Shown here piece after piece: positions 1-9,409 of a stretch of DNA of 64,000 bases. Numbering within the stretch: the first letter of the stretch is position 1; each line of letters starts with the position of its first letter. Source of the DNA: Shouchella shacheensis (lineage in GTDB: Bacteria > Bacillota > Bacilli > Bacillales > Bacillaceae_D); the NCBI RefSeq assembly GCF_001484965.1, contig NZ_LLYY01000018.1, positions 1 to 64,000 on the forward strand, read 5' to 3'. The notes below the pieces were generated by a model. The model was not told the origin of the DNA and made no database searches. It saw only the letters and a list, made by a program, of their open reading frames with translations. The translations under genes were made by a program, and so were the position numbers.

Positions 1-66
1 CGACATAACCTTTCGTACATTTTTTCTTAACGTTTACTCCTCAGAGCTGTAATATGGTAGATTGGC

Positions 67-95
67 TTGCAACAAAACGTGCAGTATGGTATATT
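67..95 (+). promoter_or_regulatory. Predicted sigma-A promoter of rpsB
   Basis: TTGCAA at 67-72 and TATATT at 90-95 are separated by 17 bases, and a TG one base before the -10 makes it an extended -10 promoter. It would give a leader of roughly 100 bases before rpsB. Seen in sequence; activity is inferred. Confidence 0.7.
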
Positions 96-140
96 AATCC
101 ACGGTGTTAAATACACACGCCTTGGATTTTGGCGAAGGTG

Positions 141-156
141 CTAGGCATTTGCCTAG
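141..156 (+). promoter_or_regulatory. Hairpin in the rpsB leader
   Basis: CTAGGC (141-146) and GCCTAG (151-156) form a perfect 6-bp stem with an ATTT loop, and no T tract follows. It sits between the promoter and the rpsB ribosome-binding site. By analogy with other r-protein operons it may be part of a structure through which S2 represses its own synthesis; that role is inference. Confidence 0.45.
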
Positions 157-211
157 TGTTGTCAAAAAATGAAGAGCGCGGAGGACCCAAAACCAAAAGG
201 AGGTGTTGGAT

Positions 212-937
212 GTGGCAGTTATCTCCATGAAACAATTGCTAGAAGCGGGTGTACACTTCGGTCACCAGACTCGTCGTTGGAACCCGAAAATGGATCGCTA
301 CATCTTCACAGAACGTAACGGAATTTATATCATTGACCTGCAAAAAACGGTCAAGAAAGTCGAGACTGCGTACAATTTTGTTCGCGACCTTGCAGCTGAC
401 GGAGGAAAAGTTCTTTTCGTTGGTACAAAAAAACAAGCGCAAGACTCTGTGCGCGACGAAGCTACTCGTTGTGGCATGTTCTACATCAACCAGCGCTGGC
501 TTGGTGGAACACTGACAAACTTTGAGACGATTCAAAAGCGGATCACGCGTTTGAAAAACCTCGAAAAAATGCAAGAAGACGGCACATTTGAAGTGCTTCC
601 TAAGAAAGAAGTTATCTTGCTTAAAAAAGAAATGGATCGCCTTGAGAAATTTCTTGGCGGTATTAAAGGCATGAATGGCGTTCCGGACGCACTGTTTGTC
701 ATTGACCCTCGCAAAGAGCGTATTGCGATTGCAGAAGCTCATAAGCTGAACATCCCAATTGTTGCGATTGTGGATACAAACTGTGATCCAGATGAAATTG
801 ACTACGTGATTCCTGGGAATGACGATGCGATTCGCGCAGTTAAACTTCTAACTGGGAAAATGGCTGATGCAGTCATTGAAGCGACGTCTGGGGACGATGA
901 AGAAGAAGTTGACGTTGAAGAAACAACTACAGCGTAA
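212..937 (+). CDS. rpsB: 30S ribosomal protein S2
   Basis: Structural protein of the small ribosomal subunit, needed for S1-type interactions and mRNA binding. The protein is 241 aa and opens with the family hallmark [16 protein letters not shown]; it ends in an acidic tail ([11 protein letters not shown]). The frame is open from GTG 203 and TTG 206, but those overlap the strong ribosome-binding site AAGGAGGTG (197-205). GTG 212 has ideal spacing and matches the family N-terminus, so it is chosen. It is the first gene of the rpsB-tsf transcription unit, preceded by its own promoter and leader hairpin and followed by an attenuator-like hairpin. Confidence 0.97.
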   Translation: MAVISMKQLLEAGVHFGHQTRRWNPKMDRYIFTERNGIYIIDLQKTVKKVETAYNFVRDLAADGGKVLFVGTKKQAQDSVRDEATRCGMFYINQRWLGGTLTNFETIQKRITRLKNLEKMQEDGTFEVLPKKEVILLKKEMDRLEKFLGGIKGMNGVPDALFVIDPRKERIAIAEAHKLNIPIVAIVDTNCDPDEIDYVIPGNDDAIRAVKLLTGKMADAVIEATSGDDEEEVDVEETTTA

Positions 938-959
938 ATGACGGACTCCAAAAAGGGTG

Positions 960-993
960 GCAAGGGGAGAAAAGCCCTTTGCTTCCTTTTTTT
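960..993 (+). terminator. Attenuator-like hairpin between rpsB and tsf
   Basis: GCAAGGG (960-966) pairs with CCCTTTGC (975-982) with one bulge, followed by CTTCCTTTTTTT. It probably terminates part of rpsB transcription and lets the rest read into tsf, so setting S2 well above EF-Ts. Confidence 0.65.
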
Positions 994-1038
994 GAGCCTG
1001 AAATAAATCGAACGGACAAGACTAAAGGAGGCAAAATG

Positions 1039-1923
1039 ATGGCAATTACGGCAAGCATGGTAAAAGAACTGCGAGAAAAAACAGGCGCAGGCATGATGGA
1101 TTGTAAGAAGGCGTTGACAGAAGTCGACGGCGATATGGAGAAAGCGGTGGATTTCCTTCGTGAAAAAGGAATCGCGAAAGCAGAGAAGAAAGCAGATCGC
1201 GTGGCAGCCGAAGGACTTTCAGCAGTTGTGGTAGACGGAAACAAAGCTGTCATTGTAGAAGTTAACTCTGAGACGGACTTCGTTGCGAAAAACGAGAACT
1301 TCCAAACACTTGTTAAAGAACTAGCGGAGCACGTACTTGCGCATTCTCCAGCGAATGTGGAAGAAGCGCTTAAGCAGAATTTTAAGGGCGGAAGCGAGAC
1401 GATGCAGTCTCATATTAATTCGGCAATCGCTACGATTGGTGAGAAACTTTCTCTTCGTCGTTTCACCGTTGTTGAGAAAGGCGACGGCGACGCGTTTGGT
1501 TCCTACCTTCATATGGGTGGACGTATTGGTGTACTTACGGTAATTGCTGGTTCGACCGATGAGCAACTTGCCAAAGACATCGCGATGCATGTGGCAGCGA
1601 TTAATCCGACATACGTCTCTCGTGATGAAGTGACAGCTGACGTTGTTGAACGTGAGCGTGACGTGCTGAAACAACAAGCGTTAAACGAAGGCAAGCCTGA
1701 AAACATTGTTGAAAAAATGGTCGAAGGTCGCTTAAGTAAGTTCTTCGAGCAAGTGTGCTTGTTTGACCAGCCTTTCGTTAAAGATGGCGATCAAAAAGTC
1801 GGCAACTATGTGAAGAGCAAAAACGCAACGGTCCAAACGTTTGTACGTTATGAAGTCGGCGAAGGCATTGAGAAACGTGAAGATAACTTCGCGGAAGAAG
1901 TAATGTCACAAGTGAAGAAATAA
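1039..1923 (+). CDS. tsf: Translation elongation factor Ts
   Basis: Nucleotide exchange factor that releases GDP from EF-Tu in the cytoplasm. The 294-aa protein has the N-terminal UBA-like domain ([20 protein letters not shown]) and the TDFVAKN motif near residue 80 that contacts EF-Tu, and is the usual Bacillus length. ATG 1036 and ATG 1039 are adjacent; 1039 has the better distance from AAAGGAGG (1024-1031) and matches the family start MAIT. A strong terminator follows, ending the rpsB-tsf unit. Confidence 0.97.
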   Translation: MAITASMVKELREKTGAGMMDCKKALTEVDGDMEKAVDFLREKGIAKAEKKADRVAAEGLSAVVVDGNKAVIVEVNSETDFVAKNENFQTLVKELAEHVLAHSPANVEEALKQNFKGGSETMQSHINSAIATIGEKLSLRRFTVVEKGDGDAFGSYLHMGGRIGVLTVIAGSTDEQLAKDIAMHVAAINPTYVSRDEVTADVVERERDVLKQQALNEGKPENIVEKMVEGRLSKFFEQVCLFDQPFVKDGDQKVGNYVKSKNATVQTFVRYEVGEGIEKREDNFAEEVMSQVKK

Positions 1924-1936
1924 ATAGCTTATAGAA

Positions 1937-1966
1937 GGGACACGGGGCGCTTGTGTCCCTTTTTTT
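1937..1966 (+). terminator. Terminator after tsf
   Basis: GGGACAC (1937-1943) and GTGTCCC (1953-1959) form a perfect stem followed by seven T residues. A textbook intrinsic terminator. Confidence 0.9.
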
Positions 1967-2070
1967 CAGAAATACGTAGCATAGTCAACGTACCAGTGGG
2001 GCGACGGGAGAGGATCATATACGAGCAGCAGCCTGCAACCACCCCTTATGCGTTTAAAACGGAGGTTAAC

Positions 2071-2787
2071 ATGAATAAGTACAATCGTGTGGTTCTTAAA
2101 TTAAGTGGAGAAGCGCTTGCTGGTGAGCAAGGCTATGGAATTGACCCGAAAGTCATTCAATCGATTGCTGCGCAAGTCAAGGAACTTGTGGATTTAGACG
2201 TAGAAGTTGCGATTGTGGTAGGTGCGGGGAATATCTGGCGAGGAATGGCAGGAAGTGCTCAAGGCATGGATCGTGCGACAGCTGACTACATGGGGATGTT
2301 GGCGACGGTGATGAACGGACTAGCGCTTCAAGATGGGTTTGAGAACATCGGGGTCGAAACGCGTGTGCAAACCTCTATTGAAATGAGACAGGTGGCTGAG
2401 CCATATATTCGTCGGAAAGCCATTCGCCACCTTGAAAAAAAACGCGTGGTCATTTTTGCTGCCGGGACAGGGAACCCGTATTTCTCCACAGATACAACGT
2501 CGGCTCTTAGGGCAGCTGAAATCGAAGCTGAAGTGATTTTAATGGCGAAGAACAATGTCGATGGCGTCTATAATGCGGATCCGCGCGTTGACCCAAATGC
2601 AAAGAAATATGAAACCATTACATACATGGACGTATTAAAAGACGGCCTTCAAGTAATGGATTCTACCGCTTCTTCCCTTTGTATGGACAACAACATTCCA
2701 CTTATCGTATTCTCTATTATGGAAGATGGCAACATCAAAAGAGCCGTTCTCGGTGAAGAAATCGGAACGGTTGTAAAAGGAAAATAA
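2071..2787 (+). CDS. pyrH: UMP kinase
   Basis: Phosphorylates UMP to UDP with ATP; hexameric and allosterically controlled by GTP and UTP in bacteria. The 238-aa protein shows the amino-acid-kinase N-terminus [13 protein letters not shown], the glycine-rich GAGNIWRG loop and the conserved [11 protein letters not shown] and [14 protein letters not shown] segments. ATG 2071 follows GGAGG (2061-2065); the frame extends upstream but through the tsf terminator, so the upstream starts are not used. Cotranscribed with frr 18 bases downstream. Confidence 0.96.
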   Translation: MNKYNRVVLKLSGEALAGEQGYGIDPKVIQSIAAQVKELVDLDVEVAIVVGAGNIWRGMAGSAQGMDRATADYMGMLATVMNGLALQDGFENIGVETRVQTSIEMRQVAEPYIRRKAIRHLEKKRVVIFAAGTGNPYFSTDTTSALRAAEIEAEVILMAKNNVDGVYNADPRVDPNAKKYETITYMDVLKDGLQVMDSTASSLCMDNNIPLIVFSIMEDGNIKRAVLGEEIGTVVKGK

Positions 2788-2805
2788 GAAAAGGAGACAT
2801 TTGCG

Positions 2806-3363
2806 ATGACAAAACCAGTGAACCAAGAAGCAAAGACAAGAATGGAAAAAGCGCTTGACTCTCTTAGCCGTGAACTTGCAAAATTGCGAGCAGGACGAGC
2901 AAACCCTGCGATCCTTGATCGTGTCATGGTGGACTATTACGGTGCTCAAACACCCCTCAATCAGCTCGCCTCTGTTTCTGTACCTGAAGCTCGTCTTCTC
3001 GTTATTCAGCCTTACGACAAGTCAGCAATTCAAGAAGTTGAAAAAGCGATTTTAAAATCGGACCTTGGCCTTACACCATCCAATGATGGTCAGGTGATTC
3101 GGATCGCTATTCCTGCCTTAACGGAAGAACGTCGCAAGGAGCTAAGTAAGGTTGTTAGCAAAACAGCGGAAGAATCCAAAGTGGCGATTCGAAACATTCG
3201 CCGTGATGCCAACGACGAGCTCAAAAAACAACAAAAAGATGGTGAACTGACAGAAGACGATCTTCGCGGGGCCACCGATGACATCCAAAAGCTAACCGAT
3301 TCCTATATTGCTAAGATTGATGAAAAAGCAAAAGAGAAAGAACAAGAAATCATGGAAGTCTAA
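2806..3363 (+). CDS. frr: Ribosome recycling factor
   Basis: Splits the post-termination ribosome together with EF-G. At 185 aa it is the full family length and contains the three-helix-bundle core with the conserved [11 protein letters not shown] and RNIRRDAND stretches. ATG 2806 has AAGGAG upstream. It forms a two-gene unit with pyrH and ends at a terminator. Confidence 0.97.
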   Translation: MTKPVNQEAKTRMEKALDSLSRELAKLRAGRANPAILDRVMVDYYGAQTPLNQLASVSVPEARLLVIQPYDKSAIQEVEKAILKSDLGLTPSNDGQVIRIAIPALTEERRKELSKVVSKTAEESKVAIRNIRRDANDELKKQQKDGELTEDDLRGATDDIQKLTDSYIAKIDEKAKEKEQEIMEV

Positions 3364-3395
3364 ACGATTTCCGTGTATGATGAAGCATAGTAGGA

Positions 3396-3419
3396 GACCC
3401 TCTTTTTAGGGGGTTTTTT
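3396..3419 (+). terminator. Terminator after frr
   Basis: GACCCTC pairs with GGGGGT across a TTTTTA loop and runs into TTTTTT. It is short but has a good T tract. Confidence 0.7.
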
Positions 3420-3473
3420 AAGGTTTGCATTTACGAAATGGGAGCAAGAGTTAGCGAGATGGAGGGCGTACGA

Positions 3474-4250
3474 ATGCTTGAGAAATTTTCAAAATGGAAG
3501 TCAAACTTCACGGCCACTGAGGATGCAGCGCCTGGTACAGAACTTGATTTAGACAATATACCGAAGCATGTCGCCATCATTATGGACGGCAACGGTCGCT
3601 GGGCCAAAGAACGAGGACTTCCCCGTGTGGCTGGACACCGTGAAGGGATGAAAGTTGTCAACAAAATCGTACGCACAGCCAATGCGCTCGGTGTGGAGTT
3701 TCTCACACTTTACGCATTCTCAACGGAAAATTGGAAACGACCAAAGACGGAAGTTGATTTTCTCTTAAGACTTCCAGAACGCTATTTAAAAAGCGAACTG
3801 CCGACCCTTATTTCTGAAAATGTGCAAGTACGCTTGATGGGACAGCCAGAAGGTCTTCCATCTTACACACTGCGAGCGGTCGAAGAAGCCGTTGAGAAAA
3901 CGAAGCACAATACGGGACTCGTCTTGAATTTCGCTTTAAATTACGGCAGTCGTTATGAGATGGCGGAAGCAATGCGCGCGATTGCCAGGAAAGTGAAGCA
4001 AGGGGAATTGAGCGTGGAGGAAGTTGACGAGGACCTCATTGGTACCTATCTGATGAGCGGGGCGATGAGAGACCCTGATTTGCTTATTCGTACCAGTGGT
4101 GAAATACGTTTAAGCAATTTTATGCTTTGGCAGCTAGCCTACAGCGAATTTTGGTTTACAGATGTGCTTTGGCCTGATTTTGAGGCCGCTCATTTTCATG
4201 AAGCGGTGTCCGTTTACCAACAGCGGGGCCGCAGGTACGGGGGGATTTAG
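3474..4250 (+). CDS. uppS: Undecaprenyl (isoprenyl) diphosphate synthase
   Basis: Cis-prenyltransferase that extends farnesyl diphosphate with isopentenyl diphosphate to make the C55 lipid carrier for peptidoglycan and teichoic acids. The 258-aa protein has the catalytic Asp38 in IIMDGNGRWA, RVAGHREG for diphosphate binding and the C-terminal DLLIRTSGE and YSEFWFTDVLWP blocks. ATG 3474 is preferred because GGAGGG (3461-3466) lies 8 bases upstream; ATG 3438 and 3459 are in frame but lack such a site. First gene of the uppS-cdsA-dxr-rseP-proS run. Confidence 0.95.
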   Translation: MLEKFSKWKSNFTATEDAAPGTELDLDNIPKHVAIIMDGNGRWAKERGLPRVAGHREGMKVVNKIVRTANALGVEFLTLYAFSTENWKRPKTEVDFLLRLPERYLKSELPTLISENVQVRLMGQPEGLPSYTLRAVEEAVEKTKHNTGLVLNFALNYGSRYEMAEAMRAIARKVKQGELSVEEVDEDLIGTYLMSGAMRDPDLLIRTSGEIRLSNFMLWQLAYSEFWFTDVLWPDFEAAHFHEAVSVYQQRGRRYGGI

Positions 4251-4265
4251 CGAAAGGAGCACCAA

Positions 4266-5063
4266 ATGAAGCAGCGTATAATAACGGGCCTTGGTTTTGG
4301 AATCGTATTTATTGCTATGGTTCTATTAGGTGGCTGGTATTTTTCAGCGTTTGTGGTTGTGGCGGCAACGATGGCGATGATTGAACTATTAAAAATGAAA
4401 AAAATAAGGGCTCTTTCGTTGAGAGGAATCGTTGGGCTGGTTTCGATGTGGCTTTTGCTTGTGCCGACTAATTGGTTTGAGGCTTTTGCCCCCATTCAGT
4501 ATACAAAAGTAGAGACATTCATCTTTCTTATTCTTGTCCTGTTAATGTTAACCGTATTAACGAAGAACCAGTTTACGTTTGATGAAGTAGGTTTTGTTGT
4601 CGTCTCTAGTGTCTACGTCGGCTTTGGCTTTCACTATTTGATTATGACGCGAGATGTGCCGGAGGTGGGCATGTGGCTGGTGTTCTTTGTGATTGCCCTT
4701 ATTTGGACGACGGATTCGGGCGCTTATTTTATTGGCAAAGCGATGGGAAAACGCAAGCTATGGCCGGATATTAGCCCGAATAAGACGATTGAAGGGTCGC
4801 TTGGCGGCGTAGGGGCCGCTGTGGTGATCGGAACCATTTTCTACGTGAGCTATCCCGTTTTTCCGAATTACATAACCGCTCTTTTGGTCATACTGGTGAC
4901 CTCTGTTTTTGGACAACTAGGCGATCTTGTAGAGTCAGCGCTCAAAAGGCATTATGCCGTTAAGGATTCAGGCAACGTACTTCCAGGGCATGGCGGGGTT
5001 TTGGACCGCTTTGATAGCCTTATTTATGTAATGCCAATTCTGCACTTGCTGCAGCTTATTTAA
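4266..5063 (+). CDS. cdsA: Phosphatidate cytidylyltransferase (CDP-diglyceride synthase)
   Basis: Integral membrane enzyme making CDP-diacylglycerol from phosphatidic acid and CTP, the precursor used later in this window by PgsA. The 265-aa protein has multiple hydrophobic segments beginning at the N-terminus and ends with the CDS signature: S-A-L-K-R-H followed by [22 protein letters not shown] 4266 lies just after AAAGGAG, 15 bases from the end of uppS. Confidence 0.95.
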   Translation: MKQRIITGLGFGIVFIAMVLLGGWYFSAFVVVAATMAMIELLKMKKIRALSLRGIVGLVSMWLLLVPTNWFEAFAPIQYTKVETFIFLILVLLMLTVLTKNQFTFDEVGFVVVSSVYVGFGFHYLIMTRDVPEVGMWLVFFVIALIWTTDSGAYFIGKAMGKRKLWPDISPNKTIEGSLGGVGAAVVIGTIFYVSYPVFPNYITALLVILVTSVFGQLGDLVESALKRHYAVKDSGNVLPGHGGVLDRFDSLIYVMPILHLLQLI

Positions 5064-5128
5064 GGATGGTTCATAAGAACTGCAGGGACGAAATAAAAAT
5101 AATGGTAATAAAAAAATGGCAGGTGAGT

Positions 5129-6274
5129 ATGGTGAAACAAGTTGGTTTACTTGGGGCCACGGGGTCGATCGGTACACAAACCCTTGATATAATACGTCTT
5201 CATCCAGAACGGTTTTCTCTTGCTGCAATGACAGCTGGCAAGAACTTGGAGCTTGTTCGAGAACAAATCAAAGAATTCTCGCCTAACCTGGTTTCTGTTC
5301 AAGATACGCAGGACGCTCAAGCCTTGCGAAGCGAATTCCCGAACCTAGAAGTCACAGAAGGCCTTGAAGGCTTAGTGGAGGTGGCGGCGTATGCCGCTAC
5401 CGATGTGGTGGTCACTGGCATTACAGGAAGCATTGGTCTTGAACCGACGCTCGCGGCGATTGAGGCGGGCAAGCCCATCGCCATTGCCAATAAAGAAACC
5501 CTTGTCACGGCAGGTCATCTTGTAACGGAGGCAGCAAAGAAGCAAGGAGTGGCTCTAATTCCTGTAGATAGTGAACATTCGGCGATCTTCCAGGCCTTAA
5601 ACGGAGAACCAGTGGAAGCGATTGATCGCCTTATTGTCACAGCTTCGGGTGGGAGTTTCAGGGACAAGGGACGTGCAGAGCTAGAAGGAGTGACGGTGGA
5701 ACAAGCCCTGCGTCATCCAAACTGGTCAATGGGAGCAAAAGTGACGATTGATTCTGCCACGATGATGAATAAGGGGCTGGAAGTCATTGAAGCGCACTGG
5801 CTTTTTGGCCTCAGTTATGACAAAATTGATGTACTGATTCACGATGAAAGCATCATTCACTCCATGGTTGAATACGTAGACAGAAGCGTGATTGCACAGC
5901 TAGGTACACCTGATATGCGCGTGCCGATTCAATACGCGCTGTCGTATCCAGCTCGCTTAGAGCGCCCTGAGGAAGAACGTCTCCATCTATGGGAGCTGGG
6001 GAAGCTGCATTTTTCAAAGCTCGATTTGGAACGCTATCGCTGCATGGAATTCGCCTATGAGGCTGGAAAAGCTGGCGGGACCATGCCTACGGTATTAAAT
6101 GCGGCGAATGAAGTGGCCGTTGCCGCGTTTCTAAAAGGGAAGCTGGATTTCCTCGGAATTGAACGTGTGATTGAACAGGCTCTAACGGGGCATGAGCGTA
6201 TTGGCCAACCATCCTTAGAAACCATTCAAGCGGTGGACGCAGAAACGAGGCGGAAAGCAACGCTTGCTCTATAA
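5129..6274 (+). CDS. dxr: 1-deoxy-D-xylulose 5-phosphate reductoisomerase
   Basis: Second step of the MEP isoprenoid pathway: rearranges and reduces DXP to MEP with NADPH and a divalent metal. The 381-aa protein has the NADPH loop GATGSIG (residues 9-15), NKETLV, the metal/substrate segment [19 protein letters not shown] and [20 protein letters not shown]. The frame is open from 5066, but only ATG 5129 or GTG 5132 begins at the family N-terminus behind AGGTGAG (5121-5127). GTG 5132 is equally possible. Confidence 0.95.
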   Translation: MVKQVGLLGATGSIGTQTLDIIRLHPERFSLAAMTAGKNLELVREQIKEFSPNLVSVQDTQDAQALRSEFPNLEVTEGLEGLVEVAAYAATDVVVTGITGSIGLEPTLAAIEAGKPIAIANKETLVTAGHLVTEAAKKQGVALIPVDSEHSAIFQALNGEPVEAIDRLIVTASGGSFRDKGRAELEGVTVEQALRHPNWSMGAKVTIDSATMMNKGLEVIEAHWLFGLSYDKIDVLIHDESIIHSMVEYVDRSVIAQLGTPDMRVPIQYALSYPARLERPEEERLHLWELGKLHFSKLDLERYRCMEFAYEAGKAGGTMPTVLNAANEVAVAAFLKGKLDFLGIERVIEQALTGHERIGQPSLETIQAVDAETRRKATLAL

Positions 6275-6369
6275 GCGAATGTACCTCGAAATGGTCATTC
6301 GCTGAAAAAATGCTCCTCTTATGCTCAGATTTTTTTGAACAACCTCTATAAACGAAAGGCGGAGTCGTT

Positions 6370-7623
6370 TTGAATACGTTACTTGCTTTTATTGCCATAT
6401 TCAGTGTACTCGTATTTGTACACGAATGGGGCCATCTCTACTTTGCGAAGAAGGCTGGCATTCTTTGTTATGAATTTGCAATCGGCATGGGGCCGAAGCT
6501 CTTTTCGTTCATGCGGAATGAAACAGTGTACACGATTCGCTTATTGCCGATCGGTGGGTATGTTCGCATGGCAGGAGAAGACCCAGAGCAAACGAATATC
6601 AGACCTGGGTATGAAATCGGGCTTGTGTTTGACGAGAAGGAGTTCGTCACAGAAATTATCGTCAACAACAAATCCAAGCACCCAGAAGCCCATGTCGTGC
6701 AAGTAGAACGTATTGACCTTGTTCATGAGCTCTTTATCGAAACCCATGACGAGGAAAGCGGCGAGCTTGTGCGCTACAACGTTCATGAGAGGGCATTGAT
6801 TGTCCAAGATGAGGTCGCCCAGCAAAACGCGCCGTGGCACCGTCAGTTCGGGGCAAAATCTGTACCGAAGCGGGCGATGGCGATCTTTGCCGGACCGTTG
6901 ATGAATTTTGTGTTGGCGTTTGTCGTGTTGTTTGGACTGTTCTTGTATACAGGAGTGCGTGAGTCAACGGAATTAATTGTGGACCTTGATACGCCTGCTG
7001 ATACTGCTGGGCTTCAAGATCAGGATACGGTGACAGCAGTACAGGGCGTAGAAGTTGCTTCCTGGAACGAAATGACAGAACAAATTCAAGCCCACCCAAA
7101 TCAGGAAGTAACCATTGATTACATTCGTGATGGTGAAAGCATGCAGACGTCCGTTTTATTGGATCAACGGGAAATTGCACCTGGTGAATACGAAGGTGTT
7201 CTCGGGGTAACTACGGAATTCGAGTTTTCCTTAACAGGAGCAATCACAGAAGCAGGAGCTAGCATGGTGCAGTTTGCCACTGCTATTTTCGATACGCTCT
7301 CTCTCATCATTACAGGTGACTTTTCCCTGGACTATGTAGCTGGACCGGTTGGAATCTATGATGTTACGGGTCAAGCCGTTTCTATGGGGCTCTACTCTGT
7401 GGTGATGTTCGCTGCTCTCCTCTCTGTCAACCTGGGCATCATCAATCTTCTCCCCATCCCGGCAATGGACGGAGGGCGTCTGTGCTTCCTTGCTTATGAA
7501 GGGATCGCTGGGAAGCCGGTATCGCCTGAAAAAGAAGGGGCAATTCAGTTCGTAGGCTTTGCCTTCTTAATGCTCTTGATGATTGTGGTCACCTGGAACG
7601 ATATTAGCCGATTATTCTCTTAA
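6370..7623 (+). CDS. rseP: Site-2 intramembrane metalloprotease RseP/RasP
   Basis: Membrane zinc protease that performs regulated intramembrane proteolysis (in B. subtilis of anti-sigma factors such as RsiW and of FtsL and signal peptides). The 417-aa protein has HEWGH (residues 18-22) inside the first transmembrane helix, a central PDZ domain following GPLMNF, and the second zinc motif in LLPIPAMDGG (MDGG at 366-369). The start is TTG 6370, placed after AAAGGCGGAG; no ATG lies nearby. Sits between dxr and proS as in B. subtilis (yluC). Confidence 0.95.
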   Translation: MNTLLAFIAIFSVLVFVHEWGHLYFAKKAGILCYEFAIGMGPKLFSFMRNETVYTIRLLPIGGYVRMAGEDPEQTNIRPGYEIGLVFDEKEFVTEIIVNNKSKHPEAHVVQVERIDLVHELFIETHDEESGELVRYNVHERALIVQDEVAQQNAPWHRQFGAKSVPKRAMAIFAGPLMNFVLAFVVLFGLFLYTGVRESTELIVDLDTPADTAGLQDQDTVTAVQGVEVASWNEMTEQIQAHPNQEVTIDYIRDGESMQTSVLLDQREIAPGEYEGVLGVTTEFEFSLTGAITEAGASMVQFATAIFDTLSLIITGDFSLDYVAGPVGIYDVTGQAVSMGLYSVVMFAALLSVNLGIINLLPIPAMDGGRLCFLAYEGIAGKPVSPEKEGAIQFVGFAFLMLLMIVVTWNDISRLFS

Positions 7624-7648
7624 GAACAGAAGAAAGGAACGCTTGCCT

Positions 7649-9349
7649 ATGAGACAGTCGAATTATTTAGCGCCAACGATGCGCGACGTGCCCGCGGATG
7701 CGGACGCGATTAGCCATCAGCTGATGCTGCGGGCTGGCATGATGCGCCAGGTTGCTGCTGGTGTGTATGCGTATTTGCCACTCGCCAAAAGGGTCATTGC
7801 CAAAGTAGAGGCGATCATTCGGGAGGAGCTAGATGCAATAGGAGCTCAGGAGCTCACACTTCCGACTCTTCACCCTGCTGAACTGTGGCAGAAGTCTGGC
7901 CGCTGGGAATCAATGGGGGATGAGCTCATCCGTTTAAAGGATCGCCACGGGCGCGATTTTGCGCTTGGGCCGACTCATGAAGAAGTGATCACCACACTTA
8001 TTCAAGACGGCATTGCCTCTTATAAAAAGTTGCCGCTAAACGTCTATCAAATTCAAACGAAGTACCGCGATGAACGGCGTCCGCGCTTTGGTTTGCTTCG
8101 CGGACGGGAATTTATTATGAAAGACGCCTATTCCTTCCACGACACCGAGGAAAGCCTCGATGAGACGTACTGGGAAATGCACGCGGCGTATACGCGCATA
8201 TTCAAACGTGTCGGCCTTGAGTTTCGTCCGGTGATTGCCGACTCCGGAGCGATTGGCGGGAAGGATACGCATGAGTTTATGGCGCTTGCAAGTGTTGGCG
8301 AAGATACGATTGCCTATTCGGACGGCTCAGATTATGCCGCCAATATTGAAATGGCCGCAACTAAGGCACCAGAGCCCGTTTCTGCTCAGGATCATGCGCA
8401 ACTAGAGAAGAAGCCGACACCAAATGCGAAAACAGTAGCTGATGCCGCAGAAGCTCTTGGCATGCAGAATAACGAAATCCTGAAGGCGCTCGTTGTAAAG
8501 CTGGATGACGAGCTCACCATGCTTCTTCTTCGCGGTGATGACGAGCTGAATGAAGTGAAAGCCGGGCATGAGCTTGGAGCGAAAGAGCTTGTGATGGCAT
8601 CGGAGGAAGAGATCCTTGAGGCTTTTGGTGCAACGCCGGGGTCACTTGGACCTGTAGGCGTGAAAGATGTCAAGATCTATGCAGACTATGCCATTCAAGG
8701 AATGAACCGCATTGCCTGCGGAGCGAATGAGACAAACTATCACTATATTGGTGTAGGCCCTGGTCGCGATTACTCAGTCACAGAATACAAGGATCTGCGC
8801 TTCATTCAAGCGGGCGATGCGTCACCAGACGGTCAGGGGACGATTCAGTTCGCCGAAGGAATCGAGGTTGGACAAGTCTTTAAAGTGGGCACAGGTTATT
8901 CAGAAGCACTTGGTGCACAGTTCCTTGATCAAAATGGCAAGGCCAAACCTTTTTATATGGGCTGCTACGGCATCGGTGTTTCTCGCACAGTTTCGGCTGT
9001 GATTGAGCAGTTTCACGATGAAAACGGGATTCAGTGGCCGGCTCCCGTTGCCCCGTACCATGTGCATTTGCTATGCTTAAACGTAAAGAATGAGGAACAA
9101 ATGCAGCTTTCCGAGCACTTGTACGAAACATTGAAAAAGAATCGTGTGGAAGTCTTTTACGACGACCGCGCAGAGCGGGCAGGCGTGAAATTTAAAGATG
9201 CGGATTTAATCGGATTGCCGATTCGCGTCTCGGTTGGCAAGCGAGCAGGGGAATCGATGGTGGAAGTGAAGCTTCGCACCACAGGGGAACAGCACGATGT
9301 TCACGTTGATGACCTGATTGCCTTTATCGAAGCGCAGTTAACGAAGTAA
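7649..9349 (+). CDS. proS: Prolyl-tRNA synthetase (bacterial type, with editing domain)
   Basis: Class II synthetase that charges tRNA-Pro. The 566-aa protein has motif 1 near YAYLPLAKRV, motif 2 with the TKYRDERRPRFGLLRGREF segment split by the class II loop, an inserted YbaK-like editing domain at roughly residues 230-390 that hydrolyses Ala-tRNA-Pro, motif 3 (GCYGIGVSR) and a C-terminal anticodon-binding domain. ATG 7649 follows AGAAAGGAA and matches the family N-terminus MRQSNYLAPTMRD. It starts 25 bases after rseP and ends at a terminator. Confidence 0.97.
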   Translation: MRQSNYLAPTMRDVPADADAISHQLMLRAGMMRQVAAGVYAYLPLAKRVIAKVEAIIREELDAIGAQELTLPTLHPAELWQKSGRWESMGDELIRLKDRHGRDFALGPTHEEVITTLIQDGIASYKKLPLNVYQIQTKYRDERRPRFGLLRGREFIMKDAYSFHDTEESLDETYWEMHAAYTRIFKRVGLEFRPVIADSGAIGGKDTHEFMALASVGEDTIAYSDGSDYAANIEMAATKAPEPVSAQDHAQLEKKPTPNAKTVADAAEALGMQNNEILKALVVKLDDELTMLLLRGDDELNEVKAGHELGAKELVMASEEEILEAFGATPGSLGPVGVKDVKIYADYAIQGMNRIACGANETNYHYIGVGPGRDYSVTEYKDLRFIQAGDASPDGQGTIQFAEGIEVGQVFKVGTGYSEALGAQFLDQNGKAKPFYMGCYGIGVSRTVSAVIEQFHDENGIQWPAPVAPYHVHLLCLNVKNEEQMQLSEHLYETLKKNRVEVFYDDRAERAGVKFKDADLIGLPIRVSVGKRAGESMVEVKLRTTGEQHDVHVDDLIAFIEAQLTK

Positions 9350-9360
9350 AATCATAGATC

Positions 9361-9390
9361 GGCTGACTCTTTTGCGGTCAGCCTTTTCTG
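9361..9390 (+). terminator. Terminator after proS
   Basis: GGCTGAC (9361-9367) pairs perfectly with GTCAGCC (9377-9383), followed by TTTT. It lies between proS and polC, so polC may be transcribed by read-through or from a promoter not recognised here. Confidence 0.8.
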
Positions 9391-9409
9391 CTTAAGGGGG
9401 AGGTAACAG

